This document shows positions 15,582 to 24,972 of a stretch of DNA of 43,124 nt, in pieces. The position numbers were made by a program, and so were the translations under genes. Below the pieces are notes generated by a model that worked only from the letters and a program-made list of their open reading frames with translations, ran no database searches and was not told the DNA's origin. Positions within the stretch are counted from its first letter, which is position 1, and each line of letters starts with the position of its first letter. The DNA is from Acidobacteriota bacterium (lineage in GTDB: Bacteria > Acidobacteriota > Terriglobia > Acidiferrales > UBA7541): assembly GCA_003166795.1 (NCBI GenBank), contig PMUS01000015.1, positions 16,539 through 59,662 of the forward strand. Reading direction: 5' to 3'.

Positions 15582-16988
15582 GTGACGAGCCAAGCGATCC
15601 ATTTCGGGACTTCAGGCTGGCGCGGCATTATTGCCGAGGACTTCACTTTCCCGGGCGTGCGCCGCGCGTCGGCCGCGATTGCGGGCCACGTGCTCGCGCG
15701 AAAGAAATCCCCGACGTTGATCGTCGGCTGCGACACTCGTTTCTTCTCGCCGGAATTTGCATTGGCCGCCGCGGCGGTCCTGCGGTCCCACGGTTGCCGC
15801 GTGCTCCTGTGCGGCGAGGCCACTCCGACTCCTGTGATCGCGCACGCGATCCTGCACGGAAAGCTGGACGGCGGCGTGAACATCACGGCGAGCCACAATC
15901 CAGCGGCGTACAACGGTCTGAAATTCTCCGGTCCCGACGGCGGACCCGCGCTGCCGGAGATCACAAAGGATATCGAGAAGCGCGCCGCAGCGCTCGCGGA
16001 CGGGCCGCCAGATCATCACCAGATTGAGAACGACTTCCCCGGCATCAACCCGCGCGAACCATATTTTGAGCAGCTTCGCCGGATGATTCGATTCGACGTG
16101 CTGGCGAAAGCAAACGGCAGCTTCGTCTGCGATGCGGTCCATGGATGCGGCGCCGGATGGCTCGACCGCATTCTCACGGATCACGGCATTGCCGAAACCG
16201 AAATTCGGGCCGAACGCGACGTGCTTTTTGAGGGCACCGGACCCGATCCTTCCGAGGAAAACCTGGCGCCATTGATGAAAGCGGTCGCCGAAAAGAAAGC
16301 TCTCGCGGGCCTGGCGACCGATGGCGACGCCGATCGCTTCGGCATCGTGGACCGCGACGGCAGGTTCGTGTCGCCGAATCACATTCTCGGCCTCGTGTTC
16401 GACTATCTGCTTGAGACGCGCGGCTACAAGCTGGGCGCGTCCCGTAGCGTCGCGACCACTCAGCTGCTGGATGCGGTCGCCAAGCTTCACGGCGTAAAGA
16501 TTTATGAGACGCCGGTCGGATTCAAGTACGTCGGTCCGCTTCTTCGCGAAGATAAGATCGCGCTCGGAGGAGAAGAAAGCGCCGGCATGACGATTCGCGG
16601 CCATCTTCCGGAGAAAGACGGGATTCTCGCGTGCCTCCTTGTCGCCGAAATGATCGCCGCGCGCCAGGCCTCGGTGGCCGATCAGCTCCGCGATCTTTTC
16701 CGCCGGGTCGGCCGCGAATTCTGGCCGGTCCGCATGAATCTCCATCTACCTGACGATGCACAGGCCAAATTGCCCGCCCGCTTGCGTGAGGACTTCAAGG
16801 AATTCGCCGGCCGGCGCGTGACGCGCACCGACCGCACCGATGGGGTGCAACTGACGTTCGACGATGGCGCGTGGGTTCTGATGCGGCCCTCGGGCACCGA
16901 GCCGGTCGTGCGCATTTACACCGAATCAACGACGCCGGCCGAATCCCAAAAACTCGCGGAAGACGCGCGCGCGTGGATCGTACAATGA
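15582..16988 (+). CDS. Phosphoglucomutase/phosphomannomutase family protein
   Basis: The 468-residue enzyme has the four-domain alpha-D-phosphohexomutase pattern. The phosphoserine is S104 in ITASHNPAAYNG. The Mg2+ loop is DGDADR (247-252), the sugar-binding loop is GGEESAGM and the phosphate-binding loop is RPSGT (435-439). It would interconvert hexose 1- and 6-phosphates through a bisphosphate intermediate; choice of glucose or mannose cannot be settled, though GEESAG is shared by both. It starts at GTG 15582, just downstream of ATACAATAG, a possible -10. Its stop overlaps the ATG of the FtsB-like gene (ATGA), so the two are translationally coupled. Confidence 0.93.
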   Translation: MTSQAIHFGTSGWRGIIAEDFTFPGVRRASAAIAGHVLARKKSPTLIVGCDTRFFSPEFALAAAAVLRSHGCRVLLCGEATPTPVIAHAILHGKLDGGVNITASHNPAAYNGLKFSGPDGGPALPEITKDIEKRAAALADGPPDHHQIENDFPGINPREPYFEQLRRMIRFDVLAKANGSFVCDAVHGCGAGWLDRILTDHGIAETEIRAERDVLFEGTGPDPSEENLAPLMKAVAEKKALAGLATDGDADRFGIVDRDGRFVSPNHILGLVFDYLLETRGYKLGASRSVATTQLLDAVAKLHGVKIYETPVGFKYVGPLLREDKIALGGEESAGMTIRGHLPEKDGILACLLVAEMIAARQASVADQLRDLFRRVGREFWPVRMNLHLPDDAQAKLPARLREDFKEFAGRRVTRTDRTDGVQLTFDDGAWVLMRPSGTEPVVRIYTESTTPAESQKLAEDARAWIVQ

Positions 16989-17359
16989 CGGAACCGACCA
17001 TGAGCTTTGCCGAACAGCTGCGCGATTTTATCCGCCGGAACGCGAACTGGTTCCTCGCCGCGGCTGTGAGCCTGCTGCTGCTCCAGGATGTTTTCGGCAC
17101 GCACGGAGTGCTGGCCATGCGCCGCGCGCAAAAAGAAGCCGCAACGGTCAAGGAAGAAATCAATCTGATCAACGAAGAGAACCGCCAATTGCAGGACCGC
17201 GTGAAATCGCTCAAGACCGATCCGCAGGCGATCGAGCACATCGCGCGCGAAGAAATGGGCCTGGCCCGCCCTGGCGAATATATTTTCAAGACTTCGCCGA
17301 AGCCAGCGGAGTCCCCGTCGCCTGCGCCGCAACCTGCCGGCCCGCCGAAGACTCCCTAG
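16985..17359 (+). CDS. FtsB/DivIC-family septum formation initiator
   Basis: The 124-residue bitopic membrane protein has the layout of FtsB/DivIC: a short cytosolic N-terminus, one membrane span (about 21-37, 'NWFLAAAVSLLLLQDVF'), a coiled coil (45-77, heptads with 'INEENRQLQDRVKSLK') and the family motif 'IAREEMGLARPGEYIF' (86-101). It then has a Pro-rich tail. FtsB links FtsL and FtsQ in the divisome. ATG 16985 overlaps the phosphohexomutase stop. The last 74 bases overlap the convergent acyltransferase gene, and that overlap coincides with the low-complexity tails of both proteins. Assignment to FtsB rather than another DivIC paralogue is not certain. Confidence 0.85.
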   Translation: MTEPTMSFAEQLRDFIRRNANWFLAAAVSLLLLQDVFGTHGVLAMRRAQKEAATVKEEINLINEENRQLQDRVKSLKTDPQAIEHIAREEMGLARPGEYIFKTSPKPAESPSPAPQPAGPPKTP

Positions 17360-18485
17360 CCGCTTTGCGGCGTTCGCGGAACGCGCCCATTCGCGCCAGG
17401 ATGTCTCCACCGCGGCCCTTCCACCGTGTCCGCGCCATGGCCAGCAGCACCATCGCCACGAAAATTACGAGCAAGCCGAGCGTTGCGGTCGGAATCGTTT
17501 GCGCCCGCTTGTGCAGAATCGAAAATCGGCCGTAAACGAATTCGATGTGCACCCAATAGACCAGCAGCGACGCCTGCCCCAGTTGTATCAGCGGGCTGAA
17601 CCCGAGCTGACCCAGTCCCCAGCGGCACCACGCGTACACAGCCCAGGTGATGACCAACAGGACTCCCACTCGCGCGAGGAAAAAATTCGGGCTCGTGTGC
17701 CAGTAGTCGTACACGGCGTAAAGATGCACGGGCAGCGCGTCGAACCATGACGACAGGTAAAAGATCCCAACGCCAGCGACGCCGAAAAGAGCCGTGGCGC
17801 GGCCCGGATTTTTCGTTGGCCATTCGCTGAACAGGAGAAATCCCGTAGCTAACCCCGCGAATGCGAACGCCGCCCACGGGAAGATCGGGAAAAGCCACGC
17901 CTGCGGCACGTTGAAGGTATGGACGCCATTGATATACGACTCGAGATACCACGGCAGCCACCGCGGCCGCCACGTCGTCCATAGCGGCGGCGTGGCAAGC
18001 GAAATCCCGAGCGCGATCGCGCCCGCCAGAATCGCGTTGGCCGCCTGGCTTCTTGCCATCCAGTTCGCGGCGCCCATCAGCATCAACGAAATCCCGATCA
18101 CGTTCAGCACGTCCACGCGGAGCAGATCGGTCCACGGCGCCCACGGCTGCCCGAGCACGAACTCCTGCACGCGAAACAGGAGTCCCAGGCCAAAGATTTC
18201 AGCGCCGCGCCGGATCGTGGTGAGCGCAATCGCATTCGGCGCGATTCCCTTTTTCCGCATCCGGTCCGTAAGCAGCGCGCTGGAAATCCCGGCGAGGAAG
18301 AGAAACAACGGGGCAGGCAGCGTGCCGCCCAACTGCGACCAGCGAATGAACGAGGTGTCCCGCGCCGCGCCGCCGAGCCACGAGTCGTAGCAGTGCGTCT
18401 GAAACATCAGAACGCAGGCGAGCCCGCGCATCCAGTCAATGTACGCGAGCCTTTGTTTTCCCGATGCTGCCGGCGGGTTTGGCAC
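17286..18485 (-). CDS. Integral membrane acyltransferase, HGSNAT-like (DUF1624 family)
   Basis: The 399-residue protein has about ten hydrophobic spans and starts with the family signature 'RLAYIDWMRGLACVLMFQTHCYDSW', followed by 'PLFLFLAGISSALL'. This is the catalytic domain related to heparan-alpha-glucosaminide N-acetyltransferase, a membrane enzyme that moves acetyl groups across the bilayer onto a sugar. The likely His is in FQTHCYDSW. The bacterial substrate is unknown; a surface glycan is a reasonable guess. The C-terminal 40 residues are polar and Ala/Ser-rich. Its end overlaps the FtsB-like gene on the other strand, and it is divergent from the CPBP protease gene. Confidence 0.85.
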   Translation of the reverse strand: MPNPPAASGKQRLAYIDWMRGLACVLMFQTHCYDSWLGGAARDTSFIRWSQLGGTLPAPLFLFLAGISSALLTDRMRKKGIAPNAIALTTIRRGAEIFGLGLLFRVQEFVLGQPWAPWTDLLRVDVLNVIGISLMLMGAANWMARSQAANAILAGAIALGISLATPPLWTTWRPRWLPWYLESYINGVHTFNVPQAWLFPIFPWAAFAFAGLATGFLLFSEWPTKNPGRATALFGVAGVGIFYLSSWFDALPVHLYAVYDYWHTSPNFFLARVGVLLVITWAVYAWCRWGLGQLGFSPLIQLGQASLLVYWVHIEFVYGRFSILHKRAQTIPTATLGLLVIFVAMVLLAMARTRWKGRGGDILARMGAFRERRKAARESSAGRQVAAQATGTPLASAKS

Positions 18486-18562
18486 GCGACAGCATCGCCG
18501 AGGCCGGAAACCAAATCAAGTTCTTATCGCCTCGCGCGCGGCGTCCGGTAAACTCATCACGC

Positions 18563-19555
18563 ATGGCAGGAACCGCCAAATCCTGGCAGATGAGTTTCCC
18601 GACGGCCTTCGTCGTGTGGGCATTCGTGGTGGCAGCCGCGGCGGTCGAAGGCGTTCGTCTCGGCTTCCACGGCCGCGCGTTTTTTATCGCACTCGGGATC
18701 GCGGCGCTGCTCTTCGCGTTCGAGTTGTTCCTCGCCGCGCCACGCGTCCTCGCTGCCGCCCAACGCGCGCTCGGTGGACGCGGCGCACTGCTCGCCCCGC
18801 TCGCGCCACTTTTCGGCGTTCTCCTTTATTCGCTCGCGGTGACGGGCGACTGGAAGATGTTGCTTTTCGGCGCGGCCTACGCCGTTCTCCCGGCGCTTCT
18901 TCTCGCAAGCAGCGCCGGAAAATCGCCTGGGACGTGGGAAGACTACGCCGCGCTTCTGATCATTTGGCTGCCGATTGCGCTTCCCGTTCCCTATCGCCTG
19001 ATGTATCGGGTATTCCCCTACCCGCCGCCGCTGACGCACACGCTCTCGATTCTCATGGCGCTCAGCACGGCCGTCGCTGCGTTCGTGCTGCTGCGCCGCC
19101 TCGATGGGGTCGGCTACGCCGTCGCCTGGGGACGCGGCTTCACGGCGAATTTTGCGCTGCACTTCGCCATATTTGCCGCGATCGCAATACCGCTCGGACT
19201 CGAGATGGGCTTCCTGGTGTTTAACCCGTCGCTCGCGCGCGCGCGCAGTTCTCCGCTTACGGCGCTGGGAGTTTTGTTTTTTACCGCGTGGCCCGAGGAA
19301 TTTCTGTTTCGAGGATTGCTGCAGAATCTGGTGTCACGAGCGCTGAAAAATCAGTGGGCGGGGCTGGTCGTTGCTTCCGTGATCTTTGGCTTTTCGCACA
19401 TCTTCCACGCGCCATTCCCCAACTGGAAGTACGTGCTGCTAGCGACGATCGCCGGCTTGTGCTACGGGCACGTGTGGATGAAAACGCGGTCGCTCCTGCC
19501 CGGCGCGCTCGTTCACGCCCTCGTGGACATTTCCTGGCATATTCTGTTCCGATAA
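18563..19555 (+). CDS. CPBP-family intramembrane metalloprotease (CAAX protease-like)
   Basis: The 330-residue protein has about eight membrane spans. The C-terminal half holds the Abi/CPBP motifs: EEFLFRG (EExxxR), 'FGFSHIFHA' (FxxxH) and 'GALVHALVDISWH', the glutamates and histidines that form the metal site. Family members are homologous to eukaryotic CAAX prenyl endopeptidase Rce1; bacterial roles include bacteriocin self-immunity and protein maturation. The frame opens at 18464, but ATG 18563 (MAGTAKS) is preferred because the extension is basic and low-complexity and overlaps the divergent promoter region. It converges on the thiG operon, with 25 bases between stops. Confidence 0.88.
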   Translation: MAGTAKSWQMSFPTAFVVWAFVVAAAAVEGVRLGFHGRAFFIALGIAALLFAFELFLAAPRVLAAAQRALGGRGALLAPLAPLFGVLLYSLAVTGDWKMLLFGAAYAVLPALLLASSAGKSPGTWEDYAALLIIWLPIALPVPYRLMYRVFPYPPPLTHTLSILMALSTAVAAFVLLRRLDGVGYAVAWGRGFTANFALHFAIFAAIAIPLGLEMGFLVFNPSLARARSSPLTALGVLFFTAWPEEFLFRGLLQNLVSRALKNQWAGLVVASVIFGFSHIFHAPFPNWKYVLLATIAGLCYGHVWMKTRSLLPGALVHALVDISWHILFR

Positions 19556-19580
19556 ATCAGGGGCGTTGTCGGGGCTTGAA

Positions 19581-19793
19581 TTATCTGCGCTGGTTCCTGC
19601 GCGCCGCGAGCTGCTGGGCCCGGCGCTCACCAAGCCTCTGCCCCAAATACAGGGCGACATTGATCGCGACGAGCGAGACAAAGAGCAGAAGCACGGTGCG
19701 CCCGACGGACATTCCGAGTTTGTGCTCGTTCCAATAGTAGTAAGCGACGAATCCGTTTGCCAGGAGAAGCAGGAATCTCGCAGGCGTCGTCAC
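19581..19793 (-). CDS. Small membrane protein coupled to thiG
   Basis: The 70-residue product has two hydrophobic spans ('[15 protein letters not shown]' near 7-21 and '[21 protein letters not shown]' near 31-51) and a strongly basic C-terminal tail ([16 protein letters not shown]), which by the positive-inside rule should be cytosolic. It starts with GTG whose last two bases are the first two of the thiG stop (GTGA), so translation is coupled to thiG. I do not recognise a family. The coupling is the main evidence that it is a real gene. Confidence 0.7.
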   Translation of the reverse strand: MTTPARFLLLLANGFVAYYYWNEHKLGMSVGRTVLLLFVSLVAINVALYLGQRLGERRAQQLAARRNQRR

Positions 19794-20566
19794 TTCACGA
19801 TTCCAGCCAACGGACTGGAAGCCGTCGCGTACAATTTCTTCTCGATTCGTCCGGCGAGGAATGCTTTGCGCCCCGCTTCCACTGCGGCGCGCATCGCTTC
19901 GGCCATCAGCACCGCATCGTGCGCGCCGGCAATCGCGGTGTTCATCAGGACGCCATCCGCGCCGAGTTCCATGGCAATCGCCGCGTCCGACGCCGTGCCC
20001 ACGCCCGCATCCACGATCAGCGGCACCTCCGTGATGCGCTCGCGCAGGATGCGCAGGTTCGCCAGATTTTGAATGCCCATGCCCGAACCGATGGGCGCGC
20101 CAAGCGGCATCACCGCCGACGCGCCCGCATCGATCAGCTTGCGCGCCACGATCAGGTCGTCGGTGGTGTACGGCAGCACGATGAAACCTTCCTTTACCAG
20201 CGTCCTGGTCGCCTGAATCAGCTGCTCGGTATCGGGGAAAAGCGTCTGCTCGTCGCCGATCACTTCCAGCTTCACCCATTCCGAAAGCCCGACTTCGCGC
20301 CCGAGCCGCGCCGCGCGCACCGCCTCGTCCGCCGAGTAGCAGCCGGCCGTATTCGGCAGGATGAATATTTTTTCGCGATCAATGTAATCGAGCAGCGATT
20401 CTTTCGTGCGATCGGTCAGGTTCACGCGCCGGACGGCCACCGTGACCATATCCGCGCCCGAAGCCGCGTGCGCTCGCGCCATTTCCTGAAAGCTGCGATA
20501 TTTCCCGGTGCCCACGATCAGCCGTGAGTTGAACGCGCGCCCCGCAATCACCAATTGGTCCGTCAT
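19790..20566 (-). CDS. thiG: Thiazole synthase ThiG
   Basis: ThiG builds the thiazole phosphate ring of thiamine from deoxyxylulose phosphate, dehydroglycine and ThiS thiocarboxylate. The 258-residue product is full length: '[16 protein letters not shown]', '[10 protein letters not shown]', the Schiff-base lysine K99 in WVKLEVIGD, and the phosphate-binding '[14 protein letters not shown]' and '[12 protein letters not shown]'. ATG 20566 follows GGAG. It lies 17 bases downstream of the methyltransferase gene and overlaps the small membrane protein gene. thiS, thiF, thiH/thiO and thiC are absent here, and I see no TPP riboswitch upstream. Confidence 0.96.
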   Translation of the reverse strand: MTDQLVIAGRAFNSRLIVGTGKYRSFQEMARAHAASGADMVTVAVRRVNLTDRTKESLLDYIDREKIFILPNTAGCYSADEAVRAARLGREVGLSEWVKLEVIGDEQTLFPDTEQLIQATRTLVKEGFIVLPYTTDDLIVARKLIDAGASAVMPLGAPIGSGMGIQNLANLRILRERITEVPLIVDAGVGTASDAAIAMELGADGVLMNTAIAGAHDAVLMAEAMRAAVEAGRKAFLAGRIEKKLYATASSPLAGIVK

Positions 20567-20583
20567 CGAGTTTTCTCCGCCGC

Positions 20584-21201
20584 TCATTCTACTCCGACGG
20601 CGCCCTCGGCTGTACATGCCGCGCTTCGATAAGCGAGGCTCAGCCCTTTTCCAACCGGCACGACCATATGTTCGAACCCTTTCAGACCAGCAACCGCGGA
20701 AAGATATCCGGCGATCTCGGCAGGGTGCGAAAGCACGTTATCGGCCAGCATCAGAACCGTCGGGGCGAGCTTGGGAAGCAATAGTCGAACTTGCTCCGGC
20801 GCGCTGCTCCGGTCACCGTCGAAAAATACGAAGTCGAACGGACCAGTAAGCTCGCTGACGATTGCCGTAGCTTCTCCCAATCGGAGGTCCACGTAATCGA
20901 GCAATCCTGCACGAATCAGGTTTTCACGGGCCATGGTCTGTTTGTCCGGGCTGCGCTCGATCGAAATGATCTTTCCGTCCGTCTCGGCCATAGCCGACGC
21001 AAGATAAATCGTGCTGTAGCCGTTTGACGTACCAATTTCCAGCACGCGCTTGGTTCTCGCACTTCGAGCCAGGATGCTCAGTAACTGCGCTGTTTCAGGC
21101 TCGAGATTGAGCATTTTCCGGGCGCGGTCTGACTCTCGGTCATCGTTTTCGCGCCCGTGGCGTTCAATAGAAGCAAGTAGATCAAGAAGCTGCGGCTTCA
21201 T
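20584..21201 (-). CDS. Class I SAM-dependent O-methyltransferase
   Basis: The 205-residue product matches the catechol/caffeoyl-CoA-type O-methyltransferase family: motif I '[16 protein letters not shown]' (about 54-69), the acidic 'GKIISIERS' and the metal/SAM-facing '[12 protein letters not shown]', with 'LMLADNVL' after it. It would transfer a methyl group to a hydroxyl of an unknown small molecule. ATG 21201 is preceded by GGGGAG; ten codons upstream remain open but lack a site. It is the first gene of a three-gene unit with thiG and the small membrane protein, which is not a standard thiamine arrangement. Confidence 0.88.
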   Translation of the reverse strand: MKPQLLDLLASIERHGRENDDRESDRARKMLNLEPETAQLLSILARSARTKRVLEIGTSNGYSTIYLASAMAETDGKIISIERSPDKQTMARENLIRAGLLDYVDLRLGEATAIVSELTGPFDFVFFDGDRSSAPEQVRLLLPKLAPTVLMLADNVLSHPAEIAGYLSAVAGLKGFEHMVVPVGKGLSLAYRSAACTAEGAVGVE

Positions 21202-21234
21202 GGCTCCCCCGCGACGTGAAGAGAGCGACACGCG

Positions 21235-23067
21235 CTAAATCGTTCGCTGCGGCCGCGGTTCTTCCACATCCGCATACAGCCTCGCGATCACATCCTTATA
21301 CCGCTCCTCGATCACGCGGCGCTTCAACTTCATCGTGTACGTCAGCTCGCCGCTTGCGTACGTGAAATCCTTCTCGATCAGCGCGAACCTCTTCGGCTTT
21401 TCATATTGCGCGAGAGGCGCAGTCAGCCGCTCGAGCTCCCGCGTATAGAGATCCCTGACCCACGGATCGGAAAGCATCTGCGCGTGCGTGGAAAATTCGC
21501 GGCCCGCCTTGCGCGCTTCTTCCTCGATCCCCGCAAAATTGACGACCACCAGCACAGACGTAAATTTCCTTGCGTCGCCTACGACCATCGCGTTCGCAAT
21601 CAGAGGAGAAGTTTTCAGCAGGTTCTCGATCGGCGCCGGCGCCACGATTTTGCCTCCGGCCGTCTTCAGCAGCTCTTTCTTGCGGTCCGTGATGAGGAGG
21701 TAGCCGTCTTGGTCAACCCGCCCGATATCGCCGGTAAGCAGCCATCCGTCGGGCGTGAAGGCTTCGCGCGTCTGATCAGGTTTATTGTAATAGCCCTGCA
21801 TCACGCATGGACCTTTGACGAAAATTTCGCCATCCTCGGCAATCTTCACCTGCACGCCCGCAATCGGCTTCCCTACGGTGCCCACTTTGTACGTCTTCGG
21901 ATTGCTCGCGGTTACGACCGGCGAGGTTTCCGTGAGCCCGTAACCTTGATATATCGGCAAGCCCACCGTCCAGAAAAATTCCAGCAGCTCGACAGCGAGC
22001 GGGGCGCTTCCGGAGGTAAAGGTGCGAACTTTCCCGCCCATGCCGGCGCGGATTTTGGAGTAAACCATCAGGTTCGCCACGCGCCAGCGCAGCTTGACGC
22101 TCCATGCGACATTCTTGCCATACGCGCGCCACGGCGCCGCCTGCGTTGCAACGCGAAGCGCCCAATCGAAAATCGCGCGCTTCAATCCGGTTTCGCGGCG
22201 CCCCTTTTCGATGATGGTCGCGTAGATTTTTTCAAAGAAACGCGGGACCGCCGCCACCGTCGTGGGATGAACCTCGAGGAGCGCCTGCGATACCATCTCG
22301 GTCTGCTCGATGTAAGCAACCGTGACGCCGCGAAAAAAATAAGTGTAATCCACCACGCGCTCATACACGTGCGCGAGCGGCAAGAACGACAGACCCACGT
22401 CTCCCGGCAGAGTTTCGATGTCCTTCACCGAGTCGAGCGCATTCGACGTCAAATTCGCGTGACTCAGCATCACGCCCTTCGGCTCGCCCGTCGTGCCGGA
22501 CGTGTAGATGATCGTGGCGAGTTGTTTTGCGGTCACTTCGGCCGCGCGGCTTCTGTATTGCGCGACGTCGGCGTCTCCGGCTGTCGCGATGAGCGCTTCG
22601 TAACGCAGGATATCGCCGTGCAAGTCGGCGGGAGGCGCGGCGGAAATTACGTGCTCGAGCGCCGGTAACTGGCCGCGGCACTCGGCAATTTTCCGCGCCT
22701 CTTCCTCGCCCGAAGTGAAGACGACGCGCGCACCCGAGTCCTTCAAAATGTAGGTGAGCCGGTCAAGCGACTCGTGGAAATAAACGGGCACGCTGACCGC
22801 GCCCAACCCCTCGATGGCAAAATCCGCAATCGCCCACTCGGGACAGTTAGGAGCGAACAAGCCCACACGATCGCCGGGCCGAATGCCGAGTTCGGCAAGC
22901 GCTCGGGCAAGGCCCGCCACGCGGCGCAGCATTTCCTTCGCCGAAATCGAGTCCCATACCGCGGCTTGCCCGCCACTCTGCTTGCGATACATTTGCGCGC
23001 GCGGATTCGCGTACGTATCCACGGCATCGAGAAAACATTTCGCGATGGACGGATACTCTGAAGTCAT
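21235..23067 (-). CDS. Long-chain fatty acid-CoA ligase (AMP-forming)
   Basis: The 610-residue enzyme has the adenylate-forming fold: P-loop 'IIYTSGTTGEPKGVMLSH', 'GYGLTETSPV', 'TGDIGRVDQDGYLLITDRKKELLKTAGGK' and a C-terminal lid. The FACL-type 'AAVPRFFEKIYATI' places it with long-chain acyl-CoA synthetases, which activate fatty acids via acyl-AMP. The frame stays open upstream for 245 codons, but that extension is Arg/Pro-rich and shadows the hutU gene on the other strand, so I start at ATG 23067 (MTSEYPSIAKCF). It is divergent from hutU and is followed closely by the methyltransferase gene on the same strand. Confidence 0.93.
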   Translation of the reverse strand: MTSEYPSIAKCFLDAVDTYANPRAQMYRKQSGGQAAVWDSISAKEMLRRVAGLARALAELGIRPGDRVGLFAPNCPEWAIADFAIEGLGAVSVPVYFHESLDRLTYILKDSGARVVFTSGEEEARKIAECRGQLPALEHVISAAPPADLHGDILRYEALIATAGDADVAQYRSRAAEVTAKQLATIIYTSGTTGEPKGVMLSHANLTSNALDSVKDIETLPGDVGLSFLPLAHVYERVVDYTYFFRGVTVAYIEQTEMVSQALLEVHPTTVAAVPRFFEKIYATIIEKGRRETGLKRAIFDWALRVATQAAPWRAYGKNVAWSVKLRWRVANLMVYSKIRAGMGGKVRTFTSGSAPLAVELLEFFWTVGLPIYQGYGLTETSPVVTASNPKTYKVGTVGKPIAGVQVKIAEDGEIFVKGPCVMQGYYNKPDQTREAFTPDGWLLTGDIGRVDQDGYLLITDRKKELLKTAGGKIVAPAPIENLLKTSPLIANAMVVGDARKFTSVLVVVNFAGIEEEARKAGREFSTHAQMLSDPWVRDLYTRELERLTAPLAQYEKPKRFALIEKDFTYASGELTYTMKLKRRVIEERYKDVIARLYADVEEPRPQRTI

Positions 23068-23231
23068 CGCCGCCACTCTAGCCCATTGGCCGCGCGCCGC
23101 GCAATGCGCCGCCCTGCTTGCGACCGGAGAACAGAGTTCCGACCACCTCGCTCTTGCACTCCGCCTGATCCGTACTAAGATGATCCGGTGAATGCCCGGA
23201 TCGAACATGCGAAATTGCGGGGAGACCAGCG

Positions 23232-24908
23232 ATGGTGAGGCTCGCCGCCGACGAAGCGACCGGATATGTGCCCGTGCGCGCCCCGCGCGGCACATCCCTT
23301 TCCTGCAAAGGCTGGCAGCAGGAGGCGGCGCTGCGGATGCTGATGAACAACGTCGATCCCGAGGTTGCCGAAAAGCCGGAGGATCTGATCGTTTACGGCG
23401 GACGCGGCAAAGCGGCGCGCAACTGGAAATGTTTTCACGCCATCGTCGCATCGCTTCGCGCGCTCGAAAACGACGAGACGCTTCTCGTGCAATCCGGCAA
23501 GCCGGTGGGAATCTTCCGAACGCACTCCTATGCGCCGCGCGTCCTGATCGCAAATTCGAATCTGGTCGGCCATTGGAGCGACTGGAAGAACTTCGACGAG
23601 CTCGACCGCGCGGGCCTGATGATGTACGGCCAGATGACCGCCGGAAGCTGGATCTATATCGGGTCCCAGGGAATTCTGCAGGGCACGTACGAAACGTTTG
23701 CGGCGGCTGGCCGCAAACATTTTCAGGGCGATCTTGCTGGAAAGCTTGTCGCCAGCGGCGGGATGGGCGGCATGGGTGGCGCGCAGCCGCTGGCTGCGAC
23801 ACTCAACGGCGCGGCTTTTCTTGGAATTGACGTTGATCCTGAGCGCATCAAGCGGCGCGTGAAGAGCGGCTACTGCGATGTGATGGTGAACGACCTTGAT
23901 GAAGCGCTCCGCATCCTTAAAAATGCCGTCCGCACGCGCGAAGCTACATCGGTTGGCCTCGTCGGAAATTGCGCTGACGTCATACCTGAACTCGCCCGCC
24001 GCGGCGTCGTCCCCGATCTGCTGACCGACCAGACCAGCGCGCACGATCCCCTGGGCGGCTACATCCCACAGGGACTCAACGTCGAACAAGCCGCCGAGCT
24101 TCGCCAGAGCGATCCTGACGCGTATCAAAAGCGCTCGCTGGAATCCATGGCCCGGCACGTCGAAGGCATGCTCGCGTTGCAAAAGTTGGGCTCAATCACG
24201 TTCGATTACGGCAACAACATCCGCACGTTCGCCTTTCAGCAAGGCGTGAAAAACGCCTACGATTTTCCCGGCTTCGTGCCTGCATACATCCGTCCGCTTT
24301 TCTGCGAAGGCCGCGGTCCCTTTCGCTGGGCCGCGCTGTCCGGCGAGCCATCCGATATCCATCGCACGGACAAGCTTGTGCTCGAAATGTTCCCGCACGA
24401 CGAAATCCTGTGCAGGTGGATCGCGCTGGCGCAAAAGCGCGTGCGGTTTCAGGGTTTGCCGTCGCGCATCTGCTGGCTGGGATATGGCGAGCGCGCGAAA
24501 TTCGGTCTCGCGCTCAACGATCTGGTGGCGCGCGGCGAATTGAAAGCGCCCATCGTCATCGGCCGCGACCATCTGGATTGCGGCTCTGTCGCCTCACCCT
24601 ATCGCGAGACCGAAAAAATGCGCGACGGCTCCGACGCCGTGGCGGATTGGCCGCTGCTCAACGCCCTGCTCAACACGGCGAGCGGCGCGAGTTGGGTTTC
24701 GATTCACAACGGAGGCGGCGTCGGCATCGGCTACTCTCTGCACGCCGGGCAGGTCATCGTCGCCGACGGAACCAAGGAAATGGCCGCGCGCATCGAACGC
24801 GTTCTGACCAACGACCCCGGCATCGGCGTCGCCCGCCATGTGGACGCCGGCTATCCCGAGGCCATTGATTTTGCCCGCAAGTCCGGCGTCAAAGTTCCGA
24901 TGCTCTGA
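23232..24908 (+). CDS. hutU: Urocanate hydratase HutU
   Basis: HutU converts urocanate to imidazolone propionate, the second step of histidine degradation, using tightly bound NAD+ as an electrophile. The 558-residue product is full length and shows the family's '[11 protein letters not shown]', '[21 protein letters not shown]', '[13 protein letters not shown]' (NAD+-binding Gly-rich loop) and '[13 protein letters not shown]', with the active-site Cys in ICWLG. ATG 23232 has GGGGAG at good spacing. It heads hutU-hutI-ftcD. hutH (histidine ammonia-lyase) is not in the window, so histidine must enter the pathway through a gene elsewhere. Confidence 0.97.
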   Translation: MVRLAADEATGYVPVRAPRGTSLSCKGWQQEAALRMLMNNVDPEVAEKPEDLIVYGGRGKAARNWKCFHAIVASLRALENDETLLVQSGKPVGIFRTHSYAPRVLIANSNLVGHWSDWKNFDELDRAGLMMYGQMTAGSWIYIGSQGILQGTYETFAAAGRKHFQGDLAGKLVASGGMGGMGGAQPLAATLNGAAFLGIDVDPERIKRRVKSGYCDVMVNDLDEALRILKNAVRTREATSVGLVGNCADVIPELARRGVVPDLLTDQTSAHDPLGGYIPQGLNVEQAAELRQSDPDAYQKRSLESMARHVEGMLALQKLGSITFDYGNNIRTFAFQQGVKNAYDFPGFVPAYIRPLFCEGRGPFRWAALSGEPSDIHRTDKLVLEMFPHDEILCRWIALAQKRVRFQGLPSRICWLGYGERAKFGLALNDLVARGELKAPIVIGRDHLDCGSVASPYRETEKMRDGSDAVADWPLLNALLNTASGASWVSIHNGGGVGIGYSLHAGQVIVADGTKEMAARIERVLTNDPGIGVARHVDAGYPEAIDFARKSGVKVPML

Positions 24909-24972
24909 TGGGCGATCCGTTTTGTCGCAATAGTGTTTTGTAACTTTACGCGCTAGTATCGGGGCCACTGCC

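Noticed and set aside
15612..16745. A 377-codon minus-strand frame opposite the phosphohexomutase gene.
   Set aside because: Antisense shadow of a strongly matching enzyme.
23068..23802. N-terminal extension of the acyl-CoA ligase frame by 245 codons.
   Set aside because: The extension is Arg/Pro-rich, runs antisense to hutU and precedes the family's normal start.
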